The translations under genes and the position numbers were made by a program. Below the pieces are notes generated by a model. It saw only the letters and a list, made by a program, of their open reading frames with translations, ran no database searches and had not been told where the DNA came from. DNA of 64,000 nucleotides. It comes from JALOLV01 sp046295175. Lineage in GTDB: Bacteria; Bacteroidota; Bacteroidia; Cytophagales; Spirosomataceae. Shown here piece after piece: positions 25,695 through 33,530 of this stretch. Each line of letters starts with the position of its first letter. Positions within the stretch are counted from its first letter, which is position 1. The DNA is taken from NCBI GenBank assembly GCA_046295175.1, contig JBKBNY010000002.1, positions 507,315 through 571,314 on the forward strand, read 5' to 3'.

Positions 25695-27347
25695 TTACTT
25701 CAAAATATTCTTTGCTCTTTCAAATTGCCCCATGCCGACTTTTATCATAGGGTCTTCAGAATAGATTACCTGATAAAACTCATTATTTAAGCCTTTCTTC
25801 ACATTTCGTTGCCAAATCTGCCTTGCAATCAAGGCTTTTGTTTGGGTTTGGATGAATGCTTTTGAACGATTGAAATCTGCTTGATTGAATTTAATGCCAG
25901 CCGAAGTAGCCAGATTTTTCAAATCGTTTAGCATAGCATCAGTCACGACAAAATCCTTGTAGAATTGCTCAAAAGGCTGTTTGCCAATGTTTTTGCCGTT
26001 TTGAGTAGCGTAATTGAGAGCATATTCACGGATTATATTTCTGTTGAATAATTCGAGCAAATACCCCGAAATATAGCTGGTATCTCGCGGAACAAATACA
26101 TCGGGCGTAATTCCGCCACCGCCATAAACGGTGCGTCCACCTTTAGTTTTAAATCGCAGTTTTGGATTATTTTTGATGCTATCCGCAATAAAATATTCGC
26201 CTACCCGTGTCGAGAGTTCGTGGGCATATTCTTCGCCATGACCTTTTACATAAGGCTTCTGAATGCTTCTGCCGCTCGGAATAAAATATCTCGAAATCGT
26301 CAGTCTAAGCTCCGAACCATCCGATAACTGAAACGGTTGCTGTACCAATCCCTTGCCAAAAGTACGACGCCCCACGATAATCGCTCGGTCGTAGTCTTGC
26401 AAAGCCCCCGAAACAATCTCAGATGCCGAAGCACTGCCTTCATCAACCAAAACAACAATGGCTCCTTTCTCAAACATCCCATCTTTTTGGGCATTGGTTT
26501 TTTGGTCGTTGCGGTCGTCTTTTCCATCTGTATAAACAATTACGCCATTGCCACCAACCAACTCATCCACAATATCAGTTGCACGATTCATGTATCCACC
26601 CGGATTTCCTCTCAAATCTATCATCAATTGCGTCAATCCTTGCTTTTTGAGGTTTTCGAGGTGTTCTTTAAATTCATCGTAAGTACTTTCTGTAAAACGA
26701 TTTATCTTGATATACCCCGTCTTTTTATCGGGCATCAAATACGCCGCATCAATCGAATACGACGGAATTTTATCTCTCTTGACCGTAAACTTTAACAGAT
26801 TCTTGAATCCACGACGTTTGATTTCGAGTTTCACCTCAGAGCCTCGCTCTCCTCTCAATTTATTGAAAACCAGATTGTTATCCAGCTTCGCCCCCGTGAG
26901 TTGAGTGCCGTCAGCCTTAACGATTGCATCTCCGCTCTGAATCCCAACGGCTTCTGATGGTCCACCTGCCAGCGGCGTGATTACGTAGAGTGTATCATTA
27001 AAAATATTGAACTCGACCCCAATTCCATCAAAACCACTTTGTAGTTGAGAGCGTGCCAAGTCGGCCTCTTTGGCCGGAAAATAGTAGGTGTGAGGGTCGA
27101 GTTTTTCTATCATTTTTTCGATAGAATAATCCACTAACGAGTCTGTACTGACCTTATCGACGTAGTTTTTATCAATCAGATTCATGACCTCCTTAAATTT
27201 AGTCATGTTCTGAGCCACATCGCTGCCGCCGCTACGTCTTCCACCAAAAAAAGTTGCTCCAATCAGGATACCTGCTGCAATCGAAATACCCATCACAATT
27301 GGTACTCGAATCGTATTTTTGTCGTTTTGTATTGGTTGTTGTTCCAC
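25695..27347 (-). CDS. C-terminal processing protease (S41, CtpA-like), second copy
   Basis: 550 aa, the same length and architecture as 14421-16073. A short cytoplasmic tail and one TM helix (about 14-34: VPIVMGISIAAGILIGATFF), the LDPHTYYF segment, a PDZ domain (about 105-190, GFDGIGVEFNIFNDTLYVITPLAGGPSEAVGIQSGDAIVKADG), then the catalytic core with LRGNPGGY (245-252), GSASASE (304-310, serine nucleophile) and TFGKGLVQ with Lys332. Expected to cleave envelope substrates in the periplasm. The two copies have diverged substantially, so they probably have different substrates. It is divergent from the nitrilase gene. Confidence 0.93.
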   Translation of the reverse strand: MEQQPIQNDKNTIRVPIVMGISIAAGILIGATFFGGRRSGGSDVAQNMTKFKEVMNLIDKNYVDKVSTDSLVDYSIEKMIEKLDPHTYYFPAKEADLARSQLQSGFDGIGVEFNIFNDTLYVITPLAGGPSEAVGIQSGDAIVKADGTQLTGAKLDNNLVFNKLRGERGSEVKLEIKRRGFKNLLKFTVKRDKIPSYSIDAAYLMPDKKTGYIKINRFTESTYDEFKEHLENLKKQGLTQLMIDLRGNPGGYMNRATDIVDELVGGNGVIVYTDGKDDRNDQKTNAQKDGMFEKGAIVVLVDEGSASASEIVSGALQDYDRAIIVGRRTFGKGLVQQPFQLSDGSELRLTISRYFIPSGRSIQKPYVKGHGEEYAHELSTRVGEYFIADSIKNNPKLRFKTKGGRTVYGGGGITPDVFVPRDTSYISGYLLELFNRNIIREYALNYATQNGKNIGKQPFEQFYKDFVVTDAMLNDLKNLATSAGIKFNQADFNRSKAFIQTQTKALIARQIWQRNVKKGLNNEFYQVIYSEDPMIKVGMGQFERAKNILK

Positions 27348-27472
27348 GTTATCCGTTCACAATTTTAATTTTTCTGTGCATCAAAAAAGCAAATTTAACT
27401 TTAATGCAAATCAATAACGTTTTTATGAGTAAATTTCATTCCTGAATGAATAAAAAACATCATTCTGAATCT

Positions 27473-28591
27473 ATGAAAAAAGCTCTTTTTGTACTGATTG
27501 CACTCTTGGTGGGGTATTTGGTTTGGTCGAATATCGGAAAAGGATTCGATAAACCTCAATCTTTTAAAATTGATAGTTTTGAAAATTATACCGACTCAAC
27601 CAATAGGAGTAATATAGTTGGTATTCAGCCATTTATGGAAGTGGGCGACTATGCAACTGAGGGACGTTTTCAGCAAAAAATACAATTTTATTTCGACCAA
27701 GCTCATCAAAAAGGATGGCTGATTCCGAACCGAACGGTTGTGGTTTTGCCCGAATACATTGGTTCTTGGCTTGTTGCCTTAAACGAAAAAACAGCGATTT
27801 ATGAAGAAAAGAACATTCAGGATGCGATGACCACGATGGTATCGAGCCACGTTTTTGGATTCGTCAAGGCTTACTTTTTGGCTCCTGATGTAAAAGATAA
27901 AATTCAGTACTCGGTGTTTGCCATGAAAGCCGAGCAGATGGCGATTGTTTATCAAAAAGTTTTTAGTGAATTAGCCCAGCAATACAAAGTTACAGTTGTT
28001 GCTGGGTCAATTTTATTGCCGAATCCGAAGGTTGAAAATGGACGTTTGAAAGTGTATAATGGAGATTTAGCAAATATCACTGCAGTTTTTAGACCCGATG
28101 GACAGATTTATGAACAATTAGTGAAAAAATCTTTTCCGACCGCCGACGAATCTACCTTTGTATGCACCAATAAACCCGACGAAATCCCAGTTTTTGATAC
28201 GCCAATCGGTAAAATGGGAGTTTTAATCTGTGCTGATGCTTGGTATTCGGCATCGTATAAGACATTAAAGCAAAAAGGTGCAAAGTTTATTGTTGTGCCG
28301 TCGTATTCAAACGGAAACGGCTATTGGGCCAAGCCTTGGAGCGGTTACTCTGGCTCTGAGACCCCTAAAGAATTGGTAAAAGACGTTGGGCAAATTACGC
28401 TCGAACAAGCTTGGCTCAAGCACGCAATGGGTGGTCGTGCGAAGCCCGAGGCGGGAATCACAAAAGGTTTGAATGTTTTTTTGAGAGGAAATCTCTGGGA
28501 TTTAGGAACTGACGGCCGAACTATCGTCTTGAATGATTCGGCATTTACCGTAAAGAGCAGCGGAGCAGTTTTGGTAAATTTGGGCTTATGA
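27473..28591 (+). CDS. Membrane-anchored nitrilase-superfamily amidohydrolase
   Basis: 372 aa from the ATG at 27473; the frame opens at 27446, but MKKALFVLIALLVGYLVW at 27473 is a conventional signal anchor. The nitrilase catalytic triad can be placed: Glu94 in VLPEYIG, Lys218/219 in EQLVKKSFPTADE, and Cys253 in VGVLICADAWY (here GVLICADAWYS). These enzymes hydrolyse or condense carbon-nitrogen bonds. The N-terminal anchor with no further TM segment suggests an extracytoplasmic catalytic domain, reminiscent of apolipoprotein N-acyltransferase's domain but without its membrane helices. The substrate is unknown. It is a single gene, convergent with the cryptochrome. Confidence 0.82.
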   Translation: MKKALFVLIALLVGYLVWSNIGKGFDKPQSFKIDSFENYTDSTNRSNIVGIQPFMEVGDYATEGRFQQKIQFYFDQAHQKGWLIPNRTVVVLPEYIGSWLVALNEKTAIYEEKNIQDAMTTMVSSHVFGFVKAYFLAPDVKDKIQYSVFAMKAEQMAIVYQKVFSELAQQYKVTVVAGSILLPNPKVENGRLKVYNGDLANITAVFRPDGQIYEQLVKKSFPTADESTFVCTNKPDEIPVFDTPIGKMGVLICADAWYSASYKTLKQKGAKFIVVPSYSNGNGYWAKPWSGYSGSETPKELVKDVGQITLEQAWLKHAMGGRAKPEAGITKGLNVFLRGNLWDLGTDGRTIVLNDSAFTVKSSGAVLVNLGL

Positions 28592-28594
28592 AAA

Positions 28595-28617
28595 GAGGGA
28601 GATTTTGAGCCTCCCTC
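28595..28617. terminator. Hairpin between convergent genes
   Basis: GAGGGAG (28595-28601) pairs with CTCCCTC (28611-28617) between the nitrilase and cryptochrome genes. A short TTTT follows on the minus side. Confidence 0.55.
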
Positions 28618-28629
28618 AAAAACTTAATT

Positions 28630-29919
28630 TTATCCAATCCACAGTTTCACATATTCGCCTTTGGGGTCATACATTGAGGCTTGGCGTTCGATGTTAAACA
28701 TTCGGTCTTCGCGTGGGTCGTTGCCTACGCCAGCGATGTAGTTCCAGTTGCCCCAGTTGCTACAAACATCATAATCAATCAGTTTGCTCTCAAAATAAAC
28801 CGCTCCCCAAGTCCAGTCGATGCCGAGATTTTTTGCCAAATAACTTGCCACATTTTGCCGCCCTCGATTCGACATAAAACCCGTGGCGTTTAGCTCCTTC
28901 ATGTTGGCATCTACAAAATCAACGCCCGTTTCGCCATTGGCCCAGAGACGGAAAAGTTCATAATCTCGTTTCCACTTTTTGGTAATGTCCATCCTGATTC
29001 CGCTTGCTTTAAACAGCCTTGTGCCAAATTTGAGAGCCACAAAATGAAAATAATCACGCCAAATCAATTCAAAAATCAACCAATACGTAGAGTCATTGGC
29101 CGTAACTTCGGCTTCGTAGCGTTTTACTTCTTCGTAAATCTTTCGAGGCGAAAGGCAACCCAGACTCATCCAAGCCGAAAATTTCGATGAATAATCGCCT
29201 CCAATCAGGCCGTTTCGGGTTTCTTTGTAAGTTTTGAGCAAGTCTTTTTCCCACAAATACTCGTTCAATCGTTTCAGTCCCGCGGTTTCGCCACCTTCAA
29301 AATTCAGTACACTTCTTTTATCGAGTGTCAATTCTTCGATACCCAAATCGGCATAACTTGGAAACTCGCCCAAGTCGATTCCGCTAACGGCAGGTAGTTT
29401 TTCAATTGCCTTGAAAGTTCGTCTGATTTTACCCGATTTCTCTAATTTTTTACGGAATTCGGTAAAAACATCGGGCAAAAAGTTAATCTGAAATGGCAAA
29501 TCTCGTGCGTGATAGAGCGTTGCAATCCAGACAAGTTCGAGGTCAATATTGACAGGCTTTAGTTTTTTAGAAAGATTGGCTTCCACGTCGGTTTCTTCTT
29601 GCGTTACCTCTTTGCTGGCATAAATCGCCGATGTGTTTAAATCCATCGCCATTTTGTAGAGTATCTCGACAGGGTCGCCCACTCGAATAACTAAATCGGA
29701 GCCGATTTTTTGGAGATTCTGCTTTAAATCGGTCAGAGATTCCATCAAAAATTTTGCCCTAAAATACCCAGTTCGATTAAGGCCAATGTGGTTTTTCTTG
29801 AAATTAGTTGTGTCGAAAATATAAACCGGCGTTACTTTACCTGCTTCGGCAGCCTTGACCAAACCCTCGTTATCGTGCAGGCGTAAATCATTTCTAAACC
29901 AATAAATAATGTTTTGCAT
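28630..29919 (-). CDS. DASH-type cryptochrome/photolyase
   Basis: 429 aa. The N-terminal photolyase domain starts NIIYWFRNDLRLHDNEGLVKAAEAGKVTPVYIFD. The FAD-binding half has DYSSKFSAWMSLGCLSPRKIYEEVKRYE, STYWLIFELIWRDYFHFVALKFG, and the GFMSNRGRQNVASYLAKNLGIDWTWGAVYFESKLIDYDVCSNWGNWNYIAGVGNDPREDRMFN block typical of the DASH clade. DASH proteins bind FAD and usually a folate antenna and repair cyclobutane pyrimidine dimers, mainly in single-stranded DNA. The length is on the short side for the clade. It is a single gene that suggests the organism sees light, in line with the carotenoid gene at 38118. Confidence 0.93.
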   Translation of the reverse strand: MQNIIYWFRNDLRLHDNEGLVKAAEAGKVTPVYIFDTTNFKKNHIGLNRTGYFRAKFLMESLTDLKQNLQKIGSDLVIRVGDPVEILYKMAMDLNTSAIYASKEVTQEETDVEANLSKKLKPVNIDLELVWIATLYHARDLPFQINFLPDVFTEFRKKLEKSGKIRRTFKAIEKLPAVSGIDLGEFPSYADLGIEELTLDKRSVLNFEGGETAGLKRLNEYLWEKDLLKTYKETRNGLIGGDYSSKFSAWMSLGCLSPRKIYEEVKRYEAEVTANDSTYWLIFELIWRDYFHFVALKFGTRLFKASGIRMDITKKWKRDYELFRLWANGETGVDFVDANMKELNATGFMSNRGRQNVASYLAKNLGIDWTWGAVYFESKLIDYDVCSNWGNWNYIAGVGNDPREDRMFNIERQASMYDPKGEYVKLWIG

Positions 29920-30022
29920 TAAAATAGAATTTTTGAATTATTGATGAATCAATCAATTGTCGGACTTCTCAGCCGTAAAATTATGACAAAAGATTTGTTG
30001 AATCTGTCTTAGATGCCGTTTT

Positions 30023-30481
30023 TCAAATCTCTACACTTACATTTCGTTTGAATGCCGCCCCAAAATCAATAAGAGATTCGGTTTTGAGAACGCCCTCGAT
30101 GTTATCAATTTTATCGTAGAGAACCTGCCGCATGTGTTCGCTGTTTTTTGCCACGATTCGGATATACAGCGTGTATTGCCCCGTGATGTAGTAGCACTCG
30201 GTCACTTCGGGAATCTGTTTGAGTTCTTCGATGATTTTTTTAGAATCTGAATCTTCTTTTAAGACGATTCCCGTAAAAGCTCCCCATTCGTAGCCTAATT
30301 TTCGCTCGTCGAGGATGATACCCGCACCTTTCAAAACGCCGATTCGCTTCATACGAGAAACTCGCTGATGCACCATTGTGTTCGAGATTCCGAGATTTTT
30401 TGCGATTTCAGAATACGGTTTTCTACCGTCTTTCTCTAATTGTACCAATATTTTTTTATCAAATTCGTCTAATTCATTCAT
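30023..30481 (-). CDS. Lrp/AsnC family transcriptional regulator
   Basis: 152 aa, the normal length. The N-terminal helix-turn-helix (LDEFDKKILVQLEKDGRKPYSEIAKNLGISNTMVHQRVSRMKRIGVLKG) is followed by the RAM effector-binding domain (FTGIVLKEDSDSKKIIEELKQIPEVTECYYITGQYTLYIRIVAKN). The gene is divergent from ornithine aminotransferase across 161 nt of very AT-rich DNA holding a palindrome and a partial second copy, so that gene is the likely target, with an amino acid as effector. Which amino acid binds is not visible. Confidence 0.93.
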   Translation of the reverse strand: MNELDEFDKKILVQLEKDGRKPYSEIAKNLGISNTMVHQRVSRMKRIGVLKGAGIILDERKLGYEWGAFTGIVLKEDSDSKKIIEELKQIPEVTECYYITGQYTLYIRIVAKNSEHMRQVLYDKIDNIEGVLKTESLIDFGAAFKRNVSVEI

Positions 30482-30500
30482 ACAGATTCTGATATTATAA

Positions 30501-30605
30501 AAGTCAAATTTAACTTATAGTATTAAATTAAAAGTTAATAAATTTTAATTTTTAATTTAATTAATAAATATAACTTATAAATATAAAATATTAAGTCAAA
30601 TTAAC
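30501..30605. promoter_or_regulatory. Candidate Lrp-type operator region between lrp-like gene and rocD
   Basis: AAGTCAAATTTAACTT (30501-30516) is a near-perfect palindrome with one mismatched pair. AAGTCAAATTAAC recurs at 30593-30605, and AACTTATA occurs near 30512 and 30572. The direct spacing of about 92 nt between the copies would suit a wrapped Lrp octamer. Confidence 0.45.
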
Positions 30606-30642
30606 ATTTTTGTATATTATTCATCGCAAAAGTATAAACATT

Positions 30643-31878
30643 ATGATTCAGGAACTAACATTAACCGACCACCTCATTGAGCTTGAAGAGAAATTCGGAG
30701 CTCATAATTATCATCCGATTCCAGTTGTATTGGATAAAGGACAAGGCGTTTATGTTTGGGATGTCGAAGGCAAACGTTACTACGATTTTCTATCGGCGTA
30801 TTCGGCTGTCAACCAAGGGCATTGCCATCCTCGAATCATCAATGCTTTGATTGAGCAATCGCAAAAACTAACGCTTACGTCGAGAGCATTTTATAACTCG
30901 ATGTTGGGGCGTTATGAAGAATACATTACCAATTTCTTTGGCTACGACCGAGTATTGCCAATGAACACCGGTGTCGAAGCCGTTGAAACGGCTATGAAAC
31001 TCTGCCGCAAGTGGGGTTATCAGGTAAAGGGGATTCCAGAAAATAAAGCAAAAATTATCTTTGCTGGTGGCAATTTCCACGGTCGAACGCTTTCGATTAT
31101 CTCGGCATCGACCGACCCTACGGCCAGACGCAACTTCGGGCCGTTTATGACGGGTATCGAAGTAGTGCCTTACAACGACCTCGAAGCACTCGAAAACGCA
31201 TTGATAAACGACCCTTACGTGGCGGGTTTCATCGTCGAGCCGATTCAAGGCGAGGCGGGCGTTTATGTACCCGACGATAATTATCTGCCATCGGCTTATA
31301 AATTGTGTAAAGCAAGCAATGTTTTGTTTATTGCCGACGAAGTGCAGACGGGTATCGCTCGTACGGGCAAATTGTTGGCATCGGACCACGCCGAAATCCG
31401 CCCCGATATGGTGATTTTGGGCAAGGCACTTTCGGGTGGAGTTTTACCGGTATCGGCAGTATTGGCCGACGACGAAATCATGCTGACCCTCAAACCAGGC
31501 GAACATGGCTCAACTTATGGCGGAAACCCATTGGCTTGTGCCGTAGCGATGGAGGCTCTACAAGTAGTAAAAGACGAAAAACTGGCCGACAATGCCGAAG
31601 AATTAGGTAAATTGTTCCGCTACGAGATGAATAAATTGGTCGAAGAAACCGAAGTTGTAACACTTGTGCGAGGCAAAGGATTATTGAATGCCATTGTGAT
31701 TGATACCGACGAAGATTCGGATTTAGCGTGGGATTTGTGCCTTAAACTCAAAGATAACGGCTTACTTGCCAAACCTACTCACGGTAACAAAATCCGTTTG
31801 GCTCCGCCATTGGTGATTACCGAAAACCAAATGTGGGATTGTGTAGAGATTATCCGAGATACTGTAAAAAGTATCTAA
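30643..31878 (+). CDS. rocD: Ornithine--oxo-acid transaminase
   Basis: 411 aa from the ATG at 30643; the extra upstream residues of the open frame are not family-like. A class III PLP aminotransferase: YDFLSAYSAVNQGHCHPRI, NTGVEAVETAMKLCRKWGY, GGNFHGRTLSIISASTDPTARRNFGPF, VEPIQGEAGVYVP, FIADEVQTGIARTGKLLA (cofactor Asp) and MVILGKALSGGVLPVSAV (Schiff-base lysine in LGKALSGG). These agree closely with bacterial and eukaryotic ornithine delta-aminotransferases, which convert ornithine to glutamate semialdehyde. The divergent Lrp/AsnC gene supports arginine/ornithine catabolism under amino-acid control. Confidence 0.94.
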   Translation: MIQELTLTDHLIELEEKFGAHNYHPIPVVLDKGQGVYVWDVEGKRYYDFLSAYSAVNQGHCHPRIINALIEQSQKLTLTSRAFYNSMLGRYEEYITNFFGYDRVLPMNTGVEAVETAMKLCRKWGYQVKGIPENKAKIIFAGGNFHGRTLSIISASTDPTARRNFGPFMTGIEVVPYNDLEALENALINDPYVAGFIVEPIQGEAGVYVPDDNYLPSAYKLCKASNVLFIADEVQTGIARTGKLLASDHAEIRPDMVILGKALSGGVLPVSAVLADDEIMLTLKPGEHGSTYGGNPLACAVAMEALQVVKDEKLADNAEELGKLFRYEMNKLVEETEVVTLVRGKGLLNAIVIDTDEDSDLAWDLCLKLKDNGLLAKPTHGNKIRLAPPLVITENQMWDCVEIIRDTVKSI

Positions 31879-31897
31879 CTGATATAGTTTTGCTTAG

Positions 31898-31942
31898 ACC
31901 CGTGGTATGGCTAAAATTCTAAAATTTAGCCATACCACGGGT
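31898..31942. repeat. 18-bp-arm perfect palindrome between convergent genes
   Basis: The arms 31898-31915 and 31925-31942 (ACCCGTGGTATGGCTAAA and its complement) are perfectly complementary around a 9-nt loop. It lies between rocD and the opposing deoR-type gene. The ACCCGTGG end resembles the 74-bp repeat family at 13540 and 48256. It probably acts as a two-way terminator. Confidence 0.75.
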
Positions 31943-31975
31943 TTATTAATGAATAGCGACTCTCCGATTTATTCT

Positions 31976-32731
31976 TTACCAAATATCAACGCCGAGTTTT
32001 TGGTAATTGACCAATTTGGCATCGGTTGGTTTTAGGTGCGTCAGCATCATATCAACTTGCATAAAATTGCAAACTTTGTAAGATTCTTGCACGCCGAGCT
32101 TCTCTTCGATGGCACAGCAAACCGTCTTTTTGGCAGCCTTCATCATATTTTGCTTAATAATTGACTCTTCGTAGTGCCTAATGGTAAGTCCTTTTTCGGG
32201 ATGTACGCCATTGACACCCATAAAATAAAGGTCGGCATTGATATGCTCCAAAGCCCTCGAAACTTCGCTACCCAACGTAATCTGATAACGCTTGTAGTAT
32301 GTACCACCCAGCAGAATCACCTCCAGTTTGGGGTGGTCGTTGAGGGCCATTGCCAACGGCGGACTGTTTGTTATTATCGTGGCTTCGAGCGTTTTGGGCA
32401 ATTGTTCGGCCAAGAAAAAATTGGTTGTACCGCCATCCATGATGATTATTTGGCGATTATCGAACATTTTTTGGGCTTTTTTGTAGATAATTGATAGCTC
32501 TTCGTTTTTGTTGGATGAGCCATTTTGCTTATTACCCAAAATCGACAAGTACGAATTTGCCACTGCTCCGCCGTGTACTTTTTTGAGAAGCCCCTTGTCT
32601 TCTAACTCAATAATATCGCGGCGAATACTATCATAAGATACATTCAAGAATTGCCCCAACTCAACAAAACTAATCTTTTTGTCGGCACTTAGTTTGTCCA
32701 AAATTAACTTTTGACGTTCTTCTTTTAGCAT
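31976..32731 (-). CDS. DeoR/GlpR family transcriptional regulator
   Basis: 251 aa. An N-terminal DeoR helix-turn-helix (RQKLILDKLSADKKISFVELGQFLNVSYDSIRRDIIELEDKGLLKKVHGGAVA) is followed by a sugar-isomerase-like sensor domain (RQIIIMDGGTTNFFLAEQLPKTLEATIITNSPPLAMAL, ADLYFMGVNGVHPEKGLTIRHYEESIIKQNMM). The family responds to phosphorylated sugars or nucleosides. No metabolic operon is attached. Just upstream, five TGCA boxes on one helix face overlap a rightward promoter with no CDS behind it, so an RNA may be its target. Confidence 0.92.
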   Translation of the reverse strand: MLKEERQKLILDKLSADKKISFVELGQFLNVSYDSIRRDIIELEDKGLLKKVHGGAVANSYLSILGNKQNGSSNKNEELSIIYKKAQKMFDNRQIIIMDGGTTNFFLAEQLPKTLEATIITNSPPLAMALNDHPKLEVILLGGTYYKRYQITLGSEVSRALEHINADLYFMGVNGVHPEKGLTIRHYEESIIKQNMMKAAKKTVCCAIEEKLGVQESYKVCNFMQVDMMLTHLKPTDAKLVNYQKLGVDIW

Positions 32732-32745
32732 AGCCTAATTTTTTT

Positions 32746-32811
32746 TGCAAATTAGTGCAAAATATTGCAAATTTTTCTTGGATGGTTGAAAATATTTTGC
32801 ATATCTTTGCA
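32746..32811. promoter_or_regulatory. Five helically phased TGCA boxes
   Basis: TGCA starts at 32746, 32756, 32766, 32798 and 32808: three copies exactly 10 bp apart, a 32-bp step (three turns), then two copies 10 bp apart. The first three are TTGCAA-like. They cover the region upstream of the deoR-type gene and overlap the rightward promoter, so they are a likely operator array. Confidence 0.6.
32778..32809 (+). promoter_or_regulatory. Rightward promoter with no CDS downstream
   Basis: TATCTTTG (32802-32809) is an exact -7 match; TTG at 32778-32780 lies 21 nt upstream. Transcription would begin near 32816 and run away from the deoR-type gene. Confidence 0.55.
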
Positions 32812-32815
32812 TAAG

Positions 32816-33068
32816 ATTTCAGTGTATATAACCTATGATGAATTTATAAACGAATCCTAACGGGTTGTTTGCCTTGCGTGAGCAACCCTCAACGGAATCC
32901 TCTTAACAACATCGATATTTGAATTCCCCCTAAATACCTAAACTTTAAACTATGTGAGCAAAGCATTTAAACGTCGTAGTTTTGTTTCATAGATTAAGCT
33001 AAAGCGTTTTGATTTTACGCTTAATTACAGTTTTTGATGGTGGTCGGTTTAGTAGTCCGACCATTTTT
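32816..33068 (+). ncRNA. Candidate structured non-coding RNA, about 250 nt
   Basis: Between the orphan promoter and a plus-strand terminator there is no ORF beyond a few codons. Potential stems include GGGTTG...CAACCC (near 32868-32896), CTATG..AGCAAA with TTTGTT.CATAG (32950-32992, one G-U pair), and TTAAGC with GCTTAA (32994-33024), then the terminator. 6S RNA or another regulatory RNA is possible; no known family motif is recognised. This also accounts for the 340-nt gap between the deoR-type gene and crcB. Confidence 0.5.
33041..33068 (+). terminator. Plus-strand terminator of the candidate ncRNA
   Basis: TGGTCGG (33041-33047) and CCGACCA (33057-33063) form a stem followed by TTTTT on the plus strand. 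The minus-strand side is followed by a non-U sequence, so the signal faces away from crcB. No plus-strand CDS precedes it. Confidence 0.75.
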
Positions 33069-33071
33069 CAT

Positions 33072-33431
33072 TTATTTACCCATCCAGATTCCTGCATAAG
33101 TAGCCAAAACACAAAAAACTACATTCAGTACGATATTGATAAGCCCCGCTCCAAGTTTATCCGATAAAATCAATTGTAAGGTTTCGTTGCTAAATGTCGA
33201 AAAAGTGCTGAATCCGCCACAAAAACCTACGGCAATGAGAGCCTTGAGGGTATCGTCGGTGCTGATAGATTTACCCACGAATAACCCCAAGATAAAACTC
33301 GCTACGATGTTGACGATTAATGTGCCGATAGGAAAAGAGACTGCAAAGTTTTGCTGAACAATCTTGCCAAGAAAATACCGCACCAAGCTACCTGCTCCAC
33401 CACCGACGAATATCAAAAGAATATTTTTCAT
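33072..33431 (-). CDS. crcB: Fluoride ion channel CrcB/Fluc
   Basis: 119 aa, four TM helices, standard size for Fluc. Typical motifs are present: GGGAGSLVRYFLGK at the N-terminus, FPIGTLIVNIVASFILGLF with the pore asparagine, and GFCGGFSTFSTFSNE, the family GGxTTFSTF segment with serine in place of the first threonine. Fluc dimers export fluoride. I searched the 5' region for fluoride-riboswitch features and saw none. It is divergent from the APC permease and its 3' end touches the ncRNA terminator. Confidence 0.93.
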   Translation of the reverse strand: MKNILLIFVGGGAGSLVRYFLGKIVQQNFAVSFPIGTLIVNIVASFILGLFVGKSISTDDTLKALIAVGFCGGFSTFSTFSNETLQLILSDKLGAGLINIVLNVVFCVLATYAGIWMGK

Positions 33432-33530
33432 ATTTTATTCTGGACTTTCTACAAATCAAAAGCAAATATCTATTACTTTGGGTATTCAAATATCGTAAAT
33501 AGCTTCGTCATTCAAAACTATCTAAACTCT

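Noticed and set aside
30868..31389. A 173-codon minus-strand ORF opposite rocD
   Set aside because: Antisense to a strongly conserved aminotransferase; composition typical of shadow frames.
33432..33530. Fluoride riboswitch ahead of crcB
   Set aside because: The region between crcB and the APC permease has no recognisable pseudoknot core motifs; only A/T-rich promoter-like DNA.
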